Shown here one piece after another: positions 10,556-19,591 of a stretch of DNA of 46,393 nucleotides. The position numbers were made by a program, and so were the translations under genes. The stretch's first letter is position 1. Every line of letters begins with the position of its first letter. The notes beneath the pieces are model-generated. The model worked only from the letters and a program-made list of their open reading frames with translations, was not told the DNA's origin and ran no database searches. Source of the stretch: Botryococcus braunii (Eukaryota; Chlorophyta; Trebouxiophyceae); the NCBI GenBank assembly GCA_002005505.1, contig KV908731.1, positions 34,512 through 80,904 of the forward strand, in the 5' to 3' direction.

Positions 10556-12660
10556 ACAGGCATCATCCCCACTCGGGGTCTTTGGGAGGGTAGTAATGAA
10601 TTCCATTGACACATTTTGCCACTTTCGCGCTTGTACTTGTAAGGGGTGAAGAAGACCAGCAAGCAAAGCATTCGGAGCCTCGACTCGTTGTCACGAATCC
10701 CTACGAGCAACATAGGCTTTGACATCCTCATACACTCCCGGCAACTACCCCCTCTTGTACAAGCTCATACCTCATACCTCAAACATGTGACAAGCTCGTA
10801 CATGCAAGTCACTCCAGGGTGGCAACCATGAGGCGGGTCATGCAAAGCTTGCACAATGCCACGTTACATATTCTAAACAACAAGTTCCTCACTTTCCCTT
10901 CCTTAAAACAACGCGTGACACTCCCCCAAATAAATAAGTACAATGGGTTTGTAGCTGGTCCGCAGATTCATTAGGTAGTGTCCCCCTTTACCAAAAGCGT
11001 TTAATAGTCCCTAAGTAAGCATATTTTCATTGCGCAAACTGGAACTTTGCTGGTTTTAACTATTGAACGTAGTATTGCGCAAGCATCCAAAGGCCCCCAA
11101 AATCTGAGTTCCTTCATTTAGGCACGCTCGAACCCACGTGCTTTTAGCCAGGTCCCCCATAAGAAAACTAGCATTGTCGGGTCCGTGTGCCCAACCTCGC
11201 CTCTAACAAGGAGTGAAGCCTCAAATAAGGCCAGCTCACCACATTGAAAATGCATACTTATTACACTGTAACTCCAAATGTGGAACAGAAAGTGCTGAAA
11301 AGCCGTGATTCGCAAGTTAACCTTGGAACTGCCACAACGGAGCCAACATCCGGCACCCCACTATCCCCCTCCACGCACGTCTCCTCCACTCCCATACAAA
11401 GACTTTGCTTACTTTTAATTTAAAAGTAAATGCAAGCGGACCCAAGGCTGACCGGTTGTAGTTGGGCTACCCTTCTCTCCGGCTTGCGTCTTCACCACTT
11501 CTGTATGTGCGAAAGGCGCGAGATTTTTTCGGATCATCGAGCTAAGCTTTTGGACTGAAGTAGCCCACGTGGCCTACACGTGATGGTACTGCCAGGTCCC
11601 GGAATCGCCTTTCAAGGGGTACAATCCGCTCTTGAAAAATCGATTGTACTTATTTATTTGGCGGAGTGGTGACCACATGTCCGTCCATTGCTTTCCCAAA
11701 AGCCTCCCTTTGGACTAACCTTCCGTCCATCCGCATGTACCGCCAACAAGGGGTCATTGTTAGGTTATGGGCATTCGGCATCACCTATTGATAGTGTCCA
11801 CTTGGCATGCAGATAGGTCGTTGAAGTAGGTGCCTCAAGCTCCAGTCCGGACGACTGTCTGCTATATTGCACATGCAACTCAATGGACAAGACTAGCATC
11901 AAGGATGCCCAGCATCTTTCCAAACCAGTTCGTTACACGATGATGTGACAGTGAGCATTACGATCAACAACCACGGATAAGCTCCTGACGGCTAAGAACG
12001 AGTACCTTCCTATACTCAATCAAGCCTCTGTCCCTTAACTGTTTGGGTGGCTTGATTGTACAAAAAGATGGTTCACTCACACTTGAGCAATCACACATGC
12101 ACATATTACACACCACACACTACTTCGTCGCCCCTGTGGACATGCAGACAAGTCGTAAAAGTAGGTGCCTCAAGCTCCAGTCCGGACGACTGTTTGCTAT
12201 ATTGCAGATGCAACTCAATAGACAAAACTAGCGGACATGAAGTGGCGTGTGGCTGTCATTATAAGTGGACAAGCAAATATTGTTGTGTTTTATGATGCAA
12301 AATCGGTGGAAATATGATGCCCACGAAAGGAAGACACGTAACGGTTCGAATCGAGTGGAAATTGCAATTGTACATCTTCATCTCATTGAGGAAGAAGACA
12401 AGAAACAAGACTTGGAAAATTGGCAAGACCTTTTGCCATGTGGCTCCTGATTCTGGTCCCTGTCAAGGCCAATTAGGACCCTCAGAAAGTCCCGTTTTGT
12501 GGAGTACAGCCAGAAGTGGACAGTGGCTTCAGTTGAACAGATTTGCCTTCCCATGGGTGCCGTGTGTCGTGGCCCCATGGAAGTGATCGGTACTCATAGG
12601 CGTATACCGATAGGTGCCAACGGACGTACGTGAACCTAGAGATTGATGATCTGGCATTAA
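10556..12660. other. No gene recognised
   Basis: No frame longer than about 90 codons and no familiar protein motif. Apart from the direct repeat of about 98 bp described separately, nothing is seen in it. Confidence 0.4.
11803..12230 (+). repeat. Pair of direct repeats of about 98 bp
   Basis: 11803-11900 and 12133-12230 share GTAGGTGCCTCAAGCTCCAG, TCCGGACGACTGT and ATGCAACTCAAT with about a dozen differences. They are about 330 bp apart in the same orientation. Confidence 0.8.
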
Positions 12661-13090
12661 CTGGCCGTTAAAGACCGTTGCTCGTCTATTCTTAAAAGAC
12701 GGCTACGTGAGAGCTGCGCCGGTATGCATGTGAAGCGCCGGTTGTCTATATAAGGAGAGCCTGCCTCCCCCCCACAGTTACAGAGAGATAACAGAGAGAT
12801 TGCATAGCTAGTTGTAAAAGGATTGCCCCAAGTTTCTGCCTCCTGTCCGGGGCCGCGCCCCGTTAGTGTGTCTATGTCCCACTTGATCTGAGGATCGTGA
12901 ACGAGTCCCACCTAGCCGTACCTTCCAGTAATACCTGCCTGATTGTCTTATCGTCGAAATAATTTCGATATGTTTGAGGACCACCAAAGCAATAATTTGT
13001 GAGCAAGTAATACAGCACCGCAGCCCAGAAGCCGTAATACACACGTGCACGTCGGGGTCTGGAACGACATTAACGCATAAGAGTAAGTGC
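12661..13090 (+). promoter_or_regulatory. LTR-like or promoter-like segment with TATA box
   Basis: GTTGTCTATATAAGGAGAGC at 12741-12760 is a strong TATA-type sequence, followed by a non-coding stretch ending ...GTGCACA at the satellite boundary. The layout resembles the U3-R-U5 end of an LTR, but no second copy or target duplication is present, so this is only a suggestion. Confidence 0.35.
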
Positions 13091-13137
13091 ACACTGGCAG
13101 GACGAGTTTTGACCTGAAAAGGTCTGAATCGTCCTGG
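13091..13137 (+). repeat. Degenerate satellite, fragment left of Copia-1
   Basis: These bases plus the first three of the target duplication are identical to 23021-23070 (ACACTGGCAGGACGAG...CCTGGAAA). The satellite continues on the other side of Copia-1 at 20288, so the element split it. Confidence 0.9.
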
Positions 13138-13142
13138 AAAGC
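13138..13142. repeat. Copia-1 target-site duplication (left)
   Basis: AAAGC directly precedes the left LTR. The same 5 bp follow the right LTR at 20283-20287. Confidence 0.95.
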
Positions 13143-13833
13143 TGAAATATTCTGGGCTTGGCGTATCCTGCATGGTGGCGGCACGGAGGGTGTTAGACGA
13201 TGTCCTCCTACTTGTGCGTTGTTAAGTAGGCACGGACATATACAAGTCAAGGACTGGTTAGCAACTGATTGATAGACACCCGGAGTGCCACTATAGTTCC
13301 AACCAAGTGTTACAATATCTCTCATCTCTCCTAACAAGGTGACGCAGTTCAAACACGCCTAACCTGCTCTCACCCAGGTCGTGTTCATTACTTTGTCCGA
13401 TGAGCTAAACTCAACTCTATATGTCTAACATGTTCTAACAATGTTCATCTGAGTGCTAAATCCAGGAATACAATAAGGATTAAGTCACCTGCATGGTGGC
13501 GGCACGGAGGGTGTTAGACGATGTCCTCCTACTTGTGCGTTGTTAAGTAGGCACGGACATATACAAGTCAAGGACTGGTTAGCAACTGATTGATAGACAC
13601 CCGGAGTGCCACTATAGTTCCAACCAAGTGCCTTCCCTATCCGTGCTTGCCCCATATGCCTCCTTTCTACAAACGTGTCTGTAACTTGCGTTATGATAGT
13701 CTTCGTTCAAATGCATGTATTGCCTGGCAGAACTCAGGGTTCTGCCTCTCTTTCCTAATTGGTATTGTCTTCATACGGAGACTTGCCATTATTACTCCTC
13801 TGAGGGAAAGGCATAAAATTAATTAACACAACA
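13143..13833 (-). repeat. Copia-1 3' LTR
   Basis: 691 bp, in element sense TGTTGTG...ATTTCA. I saw no difference from the other LTR. It contains a perfect 143-bp direct duplication (13167-13309 and 13488-13630). In the plus direction it opens TGAAATATTCTGGG and closes ATTAACACAACA. Confidence 0.97.
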
Positions 13834-13851
13834 CTTCCCCTTGCCTTTACC
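13834..13851 (-). promoter_or_regulatory. Copia-1 polypurine tract
   Basis: In element sense AAAGGCAAGGGGAAG directly abuts the TG of the 3' LTR. This is the expected primer for plus-strand synthesis. The polyprotein stop lies only 18 bp from the LTR. Confidence 0.9.
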
Positions 13852-16800
13852 TCACAGAAACTTGGCCAGTCCCAGTGAGTTACGATGTCCCAGAAACACT
13901 TGTCTAACTAGTGGTTTGGTAAAAATGTCAGCCACATTTCTAGCAGATTGAATGTACTTGAATTCAACCTGCCCCTTTGCAATAGCTTCACGTGCGAAAT
14001 GACAGCTAATTGCAATATGCTTTGTGTGTTTGGAGTACACCGGATTCCTCAGGTGGTTTATACACCCTTGGTTGTCACAATGAATCTTCACTATCCACGG
14101 TAACACTCCAATTTCCTCCAGGAAACCTCTCAGCCAATTTGCTTCCTTCACAACAGCACTTGCTGCCATGAATTCAGCCTCCACTGTTGAAGTGGCAACA
14201 GCAGATTGCTTTTTACTTCCCCACACTACTGCTCCTCCAAACACAGTGAGGACAAAGCCAGTGGTAGAGAAGCGATGATCCTGATCACCTCCATAGTCGG
14301 CATCCACATAGCCTTCTAGCTCTATCTCCCCCCCTCCGAGAGTTAGAACCAAATCTCGGGTTCCTTTCAGATACTTCAACACACGGATGGCTTCATTCCA
14401 ATGTGCTGTGGTGGGAGATATGCGATAACGAGACAATACACCTACTGCCTGAGCTATATCGGGACGTGTGGTGTTGGCTATATACAGAAGAGACCCTACT
14501 AACTCACAGTAACGGTGACCTGGAGGTAGTGGACTGCCAGCACCAATGCTGTCGCTCCCATCTCTCGGTGCAGGCCTTTGGGACATTACGAAATCTTTTG
14601 TCATGGGAGTATCAGGTCCCACTGACTCAAGATCCAAGCCAAATTTCTCTACAAGTGCATCGATTTTAGGGATGCAACTCAGGGTGATCAGCCCTTTATC
14701 TCTATCTCTCATCACTTGACATCCCAAGAAATCCTTCACTTCCCCAAGATCATGGATGGTGAATTCTTTCTTGAGAAGTCCCTTCACTCTCTCGATTTCT
14801 GACATGCCCTTGGAAACTATCAGAAGATCATCAACATAGATCAGCACATAGGACTTTCCTCCATCAGTAGAGCATCTCACATACACTCCCGCATCACTCT
14901 TGCACACCTCATACCCCATGACTTCAAGTTTGTCATTCAGGGTTTTGTGCCAGGCACGTGGAGCCTGCTTCAGGCCATACAACGCCTTTCTCAATCGGCA
15001 CACAATATTCTTATCACCATTCTCAAAGCCAGGAGGTTGCGTTACATATACTTCCTCCTCGAGCTCACCATTCAGAAAGGCGGTCTTAACGTCCACCTGA
15101 TGAATTTCACAGCCCTCTCTTGCAGCAACAGCAAGCAGAGCTCTTCTAGCTCCATAGCTACTAGTAGGAGCAAAGACCTCCATCACATCCACTCCAGGGA
15201 TTTGTCTGCATCCCTGTGCCACTAATCTGGCCTTGAATCTCACAACATTGCCATGTGCATCCATTTTCACTGAAAATATCCAGTGAACTGGAATAACCTT
15301 ATGTCCACGAGGTCTCGGAACATACTCCATGACCTCATGAGTATCTAGAGAATTTTGCTCTTCCTGCATAGCTGCCTTCCAGTATTCCCACTGGGGAGAC
15401 ATCTGTGCTTCTCTCAAATTAGAGGGAACGTGAATTTTCCCAAATCTGACACCTGTGTGCTTTTCCTCTGAATTGCCTGATTTTCTCTCACTTTGTCCAG
15501 AACCCACTACTCTTCCACTGACACTCGCTGAGTTACACATCACAGGCTCTCCAGTAGAAGTAGAATGCTCTCTCATAGCACGCTCTCGCTTGGACTCACA
15601 CTTGGCTTTGCACAAGTTACTCTGCTCATCCCTCACATCATCCTCCCATGCACAGGTACCTCTCGGACAGTCTTTGTAATTTGGAATCCCTTCACATTGT
15701 CCAGACTTCCGATTCACCTCCTCAGACACACTCTGACATGCCTGCAAGAGTTCAGACTCTTCAGGTCTCTCACAAGCAACATCGGGATATGGCAGAGTGT
15801 CTGCATACTTCCCCTGATTTATGTGATCCACATGCCTCTCAGACCGACTGCATGTCACTGTTGGGAGTGACCTCACATCTCTGACATCACTCTCCCAGGC
15901 ACAGGTACCTCTCAGTGAGCACTTGTAATTTGGTCTGTCTCCACAATGTCTGTGCTCCTGATTCACCTCCTCCTCTCGTCCCTTACATGGAGTCAAGGAT
16001 GCAGATCCTGTCTCCCGCTCACAATCATGTTTGGCTGGTGCAGAGAAAGCATATGATGCTTCCTCTGACCGGTGGCTGCCACCACAGTCCCGTCCAGGAG
16101 TGCTCTGACTGGACGGGTTGCCAGAAGAACTCTGCATGGTCACATCTCTTACATTTCTCTCAGTCACTGAACAAGACCCACCCATACTGCTCAGCTCCCC
16201 GGGACCATTTGCAGCTTTGCATGTAGCTGCCCCCCTCACTGCACTCACATGCAATTCATGCCCCTCATGTGAATCACCCTCTAGCTGCACTTCCCCTGGT
16301 CCCTGTGACAGAGAGTCACATTCAGTCAACCCCTCTCGCTCTCTGCTCTCTCCCTTCTCCTGTGGCAGCAGGAGGTCTTTGGCGGCAGTGCGTTGTTCGT
16401 GTCGTTGAGCCCGGGTCAGGCCATCCAATTGGTGGTTGCGGCAATCAGACCTAGTTGGTCTGAGGACCTCCTGGGCTCGCTCCATCTGCGGTCGAAGGTG
16501 GGAGTCCTGTCTCACTCCTCTGGCTAAGTCCTGTACTGCCTCCAGGGTTTGATCCATCTCCACTGGGTCACACAGTCTTCTGGATTCAGGCTCGGGCTCA
16601 GCCTCACTGGGGGGTCCTGTGACAGGCTGTGTGGGGAGGTTGCTGGAGGCTGGCAGGTACTCAGGCTCACTGTGTGGGTCATCAAGATCTGTCTCAAGGC
16701 TGATGTTGGTTGTGCCAGGGGAGGTGCCGGGAAAGACTGGGGGAGTGTCACTTGCAGAGGGCTCAGGACACAGAAACTCTGTAGACTGTGTTGAGGAAAC

Positions 16801-19254
16801 GCTCATGCCAACCCGAGAGGCTCCCCTGAGGTGCTCCACGAAAACCACATCTCTGCTCTCCTTCCAGATACCCCCTCCCACATAGATCCGATAGGCTTTG
16901 GAGGAGGCTGAGTAACCAGTAAGCATCCCTGGCACAGTTTTAGGGGAAAACACAGAGCGCTGGACATCAGGAATGTGCACAAAGGCCAAGCAACCCCAGG
17001 TACGCAGTGGGGTTACATTTGGTTTGTAGCCAAAAAATAATTCTGATGGCGTGCGGTCCCTCCCGGTACTGGGACCCATGTTCAGTAGGGTGCATGCAGT
17101 TTCCAGGGCCTCCTTCCACAACGTTGGACTGGCAGCTGCAAAAGCCAGAAGAGTCCTGGTACGTTCCTTGAGGGTGCGATTGGCTCTTTCAGCCGCTCCA
17201 TTCTGTTGCGGGGTGTAAGGAGCTGAGGTCTCCAATTTAGTCCCCTGGGATACACAAAATTCTTTGAACGTGGCATTCAGAAATTCAGTTCCACGGTCAC
17301 ACCGGACACACTTCACTTTGGTTTTCTTCTGGGTCTGCCAGTATAGAATGAGGTCCCTCACAGCAGCACTGATGGCATCTTTGGACTTCACAGGCAGGAC
17401 CGCCTTTAACTGAGATGACTCATCCAAAGCAGTCACCCAGTAACGTTCACCAGTTACTGCAGCAGGAAAAATGGGGCCCACAGTGTCAATATGTACTCTG
17501 TCAAGTGGTTCAACAGCTGGTCTACTGCTTATTCCAAATGGAGGCCGAGACGTCTTTCCCTCAATACATGCTTCACAGTAGACTGGACAATTGGAGCAGG
17601 GACATAGGGATGTATCAAGTCCCGAGACCAGGTCCTCATTGGTTAGGCGCTGCATCCATGTTTCACCTGGATGTCCCATTCTGCTATGCCAGAGGTATCG
17701 TCTGGCACAGTTGTGTGAGTTTTGGGTGGGGGTTTTGGACTTCACAGCAGCTGAAATTCTTCTGTGGTTAACACTGGGACTCAGAGCTACAACTTGATGA
17801 ATATAAAATAGCCCTTTCTCTGCACTGATCCGAGACCTCCAGCTGTTTGGACCACAGACTTCAGTGAACGCTCCAACATCATCTGTGCGAAAGACTGCCC
17901 CATCCCGCAATGCTGCAGATACTGACAGTATGTTTGAGGTTGCAGAAGGAACACACTGAACATGATGTATCCACAGGGGAACTCCCACTCGACTGAGGAT
18001 GCAGACAGAGCCTGATGCTACAATTCCTCCAGTGGCATCTGAAGTGGCCAGATGTAATGGGATGGGTTTGGCATGCACAGTTGGATTATGTAGTAGGGTC
18101 ACATCATTCACCAGATGTACAGATGCTCCACTGTCCACCAGCCAGGATTGCAGAGACGAATTTCTGACAGGAGTCTTCAGGATGTTGAGGGAAATTATGT
18201 ATGGCATACCTCCAGGTGGTGGAGGTGGGGGAGCTGGGGGTTGGAACCATGCCGGAAAGGCATCCAGTCCAGGGTGCGCCAGCTGGGCTGCAGGAGGGTG
18301 TGGGCCACCCATATGTGGAGGTCCCTGTGGCCACATTCCCTGCAATTGTTGGACCGCTGCCACTACGTTCCGTTGGGTCTCCTCGTCCCGCTTCCTCTTT
18401 CGACAGTCCCTCCAGTAATGCCCCTTCTTATTGCAGTAGTTGCAGATGCCCTTAGTCTCGGACTTGGCCTCAGAGACAGTTGGTTGGGCCTGCTGATGGA
18501 CTGCACTGGCAGCTGGTGGGGTATTGGCTCCACTGGAGCCTTGTCCAAGAGCCAAAACCCTTGGTTGGCGAGGAGCATATTCATCAAAACCCACTGCAGC
18601 TGCTGTGTTGCGCAGAAGTCCAGCCAGCTTCTCCAGGGGTTGTGCTGCAGCAGTTGTGATCATTCCTGGCTCTTTAGCTGCATCAGGCAAGCCCTGCACA
18701 ATCTGGGTTGCAACGTGTGCATCCAGTAGAGCATGGTTGTTCCTGTCAAGGCATGCCTTCAGGTTGATCATTCTGTTGACATATTGCGAAATCGTCTCGT
18801 CATGTTTCATTCCCTGGCTCATTTCTTGGAGCCAATCTGCATTGGCCTCGATATTATATCCACCAATAAACTTTCTGCAGATGAACTCATATGCATCATA
18901 AGCAGAGGGCAGATTAGACAGAGGTCCCAGCCATTCCTCTGGGACTGACTCATAAATCAGTAACATTGCGGCTGCGTCATGTGCTGTACCAGGCATAGCC
19001 TCCAGGATGGCAGGCAAAGACCCTTTTGACTCATTTGCTGCCAAAAATGCATTCTTCCAAACAATAATATTTGTCCCCCGTTCCTTCAGTTTTATGTGTA
19101 CCTTGACATTTGTTGGGATAATCTTGGGCAGCTCATCTCCGCTGCCTCTTGAGGTGCTGGGAGTACACGGTTCTCTGATGGGTGTGGATGAGGCTGGTTC
19201 ACTGCTTGACGTTGATGCTCCACTAGCTGATGATCCTTTCTTCTTGGAAGTCAT
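13852..19254 (-). CDS. Copia-1 Gag-Pol polyprotein (1800 aa)
   Basis: A single unbroken frame. Approximate residues: Ser-rich start and Ty1/copia Gag (60-240); zinc knuckle CNYCNKKGHYWRDC (270); aspartic protease DSGAS (371); integrase zinc-binding H-H-C-C region (525-575) and DD35E core with D near 588 (HIDTVGP), D near 651 (CDRGTEF) and E near 688 (NGAAERANR); a long acidic, Cys-containing linker (830-1270); RT with YVDD near 1470; RNase H with YVDADYGG near 1650 and ending in DIFTKPL. The linker holds two copies of a module of about 32 residues with PNYK and RGTCAWE (near 1106 and 1189). The start ATG overlaps the stop of ORF1 as ATGA, suggesting termination-reinitiation. At 1800 aa it is longer than typical plant copia polyproteins, mainly because of the linker. 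All catalytic motifs are present. Confidence 0.97.
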   Translation of the reverse strand: MTSKKKGSSASGASTSSSEPASSTPIREPCTPSTSRGSGDELPKIIPTNVKVHIKLKERGTNIIVWKNAFLAANESKGSLPAILEAMPGTAHDAAAMLLIYESVPEEWLGPLSNLPSAYDAYEFICRKFIGGYNIEANADWLQEMSQGMKHDETISQYVNRMINLKACLDRNNHALLDAHVATQIVQGLPDAAKEPGMITTAAAQPLEKLAGLLRNTAAAVGFDEYAPRQPRVLALGQGSSGANTPPAASAVHQQAQPTVSEAKSETKGICNYCNKKGHYWRDCRKRKRDEETQRNVVAAVQQLQGMWPQGPPHMGGPHPPAAQLAHPGLDAFPAWFQPPAPPPPPPGGMPYIISLNILKTPVRNSSLQSWLVDSGASVHLVNDVTLLHNPTVHAKPIPLHLATSDATGGIVASGSVCILSRVGVPLWIHHVQCVPSATSNILSVSAALRDGAVFRTDDVGAFTEVCGPNSWRSRISAEKGLFYIHQVVALSPSVNHRRISAAVKSKTPTQNSHNCARRYLWHSRMGHPGETWMQRLTNEDLVSGLDTSLCPCSNCPVYCEACIEGKTSRPPFGISSRPAVEPLDRVHIDTVGPIFPAAVTGERYWVTALDESSQLKAVLPVKSKDAISAAVRDLILYWQTQKKTKVKCVRCDRGTEFLNATFKEFCVSQGTKLETSAPYTPQQNGAAERANRTLKERTRTLLAFAAASPTLWKEALETACTLLNMGPSTGRDRTPSELFFGYKPNVTPLRTWGCLAFVHIPDVQRSVFSPKTVPGMLTGYSASSKAYRIYVGGGIWKESRDVVFVEHLRGASRVGMSVSSTQSTEFLCPEPSASDTPPVFPGTSPGTTNISLETDLDDPHSEPEYLPASSNLPTQPVTGPPSEAEPEPESRRLCDPVEMDQTLEAVQDLARGVRQDSHLRPQMERAQEVLRPTRSDCRNHQLDGLTRAQRHEQRTAAKDLLLPQEKGESREREGLTECDSLSQGPGEVQLEGDSHEGHELHVSAVRGAATCKAANGPGELSSMGGSCSVTERNVRDVTMQSSSGNPSSQSTPGRDCGGSHRSEEASYAFSAPAKHDCERETGSASLTPCKGREEEVNQEHRHCGDRPNYKCSLRGTCAWESDVRDVRSLPTVTCSRSERHVDHINQGKYADTLPYPDVACERPEESELLQACQSVSEEVNRKSGQCEGIPNYKDCPRGTCAWEDDVRDEQSNLCKAKCESKRERAMREHSTSTGEPVMCNSASVSGRVVGSGQSERKSGNSEEKHTGVRFGKIHVPSNLREAQMSPQWEYWKAAMQEEQNSLDTHEVMEYVPRPRGHKVIPVHWIFSVKMDAHGNVVRFKARLVAQGCRQIPGVDVMEVFAPTSSYGARRALLAVAAREGCEIHQVDVKTAFLNGELEEEVYVTQPPGFENGDKNIVCRLRKALYGLKQAPRAWHKTLNDKLEVMGYEVCKSDAGVYVRCSTDGGKSYVLIYVDDLLIVSKGMSEIERVKGLLKKEFTIHDLGEVKDFLGCQVMRDRDKGLITLSCIPKIDALVEKFGLDLESVGPDTPMTKDFVMSQRPAPRDGSDSIGAGSPLPPGHRYCELVGSLLYIANTTRPDIAQAVGVLSRYRISPTTAHWNEAIRVLKYLKGTRDLVLTLGGGEIELEGYVDADYGGDQDHRFSTTGFVLTVFGGAVVWGSKKQSAVATSTVEAEFMAASAVVKEANWLRGFLEEIGVLPWIVKIHCDNQGCINHLRNPVYSKHTKHIAISCHFAREAIAKGQVEFKYIQSARNVADIFTKPLVRQVFLGHRNSLGLAKFL

Positions 19255-19523
19255 AATTCCCCAGTTGTCTTATAACTCCAGTACTCGCAAGGTAGCAGCA
19301 AGATCTTACTTCTGAACCAGGTGGGTTGAGCTAACGGACAGCCAACGTGAAGGTGAAAGATGTAGTCTTTGACGATAAAGGCTCTCTCGTCAGGATTGCG
19401 GTCTCCACGTTGTCCTCCTTCTCTGATTAGTTCGTTGTATGACTGAGGTCCTGATCTCAAGCGCGCTGGAACGTTGAGGTTGGTGGTCTTCCTGGCTGTT
19501 TGCTTTGTCCGCTTCTTCGCCAT
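19251..19523 (-). CDS. Copia-1 ORF1: 90-aa protein with histone H3-tail-like N-terminus
   Basis: The frame begins MAKKRTKQTARKTTNLNVPA. Residues 5-14 (RTKQTARKTT) match histone H3 residues 2-11 at nine of ten positions, so K7, K12 and T13 align with H3 K4, K9 and S10. The rest, including NELIREGGQRGDRNPDERAF, a hydrophobic stretch and two Cys, is not histone-like and lacks the histone fold. The ORF starts about 70 nt after the primer-binding site, is preceded by an in-frame TGA next to the ATG and by one very short upstream ORF, and ends in an ATGA overlap with gag-pol. Translation is not proven. An alternative is a leader ORF with a chance basic motif, but eight consecutive identical residues make chance unlikely. 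A role in chromatin targeting or histone mimicry is inference. Confidence 0.7.
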   Translation of the reverse strand: MAKKRTKQTARKTTNLNVPARLRSGPQSYNELIREGGQRGDRNPDERAFIVKDYIFHLHVGCPLAQPTWFRSKILLLPCEYWSYKTTGEL

Positions 19524-19577
19524 TCACAGTCTAGTGAGCTCCGATTTAGGCGCCACCCACTCTCAGCATCCGAGCCC

Positions 19578-19591
19578 GTGGGCCCATAACC
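19578..19591 (-). promoter_or_regulatory. Copia-1 primer-binding site (internal initiator-tRNA type)
   Basis: In element sense GGTTATGGGCCCAC directly follows the 5' LTR. Its complement, GTGGGCCCATAACC, is the anticodon arm of plant-type initiator tRNA-Met as I remember it. Drosophila copia uses the same internal site, primed by the 5' half of a tRNA cut in the anticodon loop. It does not begin TGG like ordinary 3'-CCA primed sites. Confidence 0.85.

Noticed and set aside
14403..18948. Many plus-strand frames of 60-200 codons opposite the Copia-1 polyprotein
   Set aside because: Shadows of a 1800-codon frame with all copia motifs on the other strand.
19251..19523. ORF1 of Copia-1 as a captured histone H3 gene
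   Set aside because: Similarity ends after about ten residues; no histone fold, no further H3 sequence, so a gene capture is not supported, only a tail-like motif.
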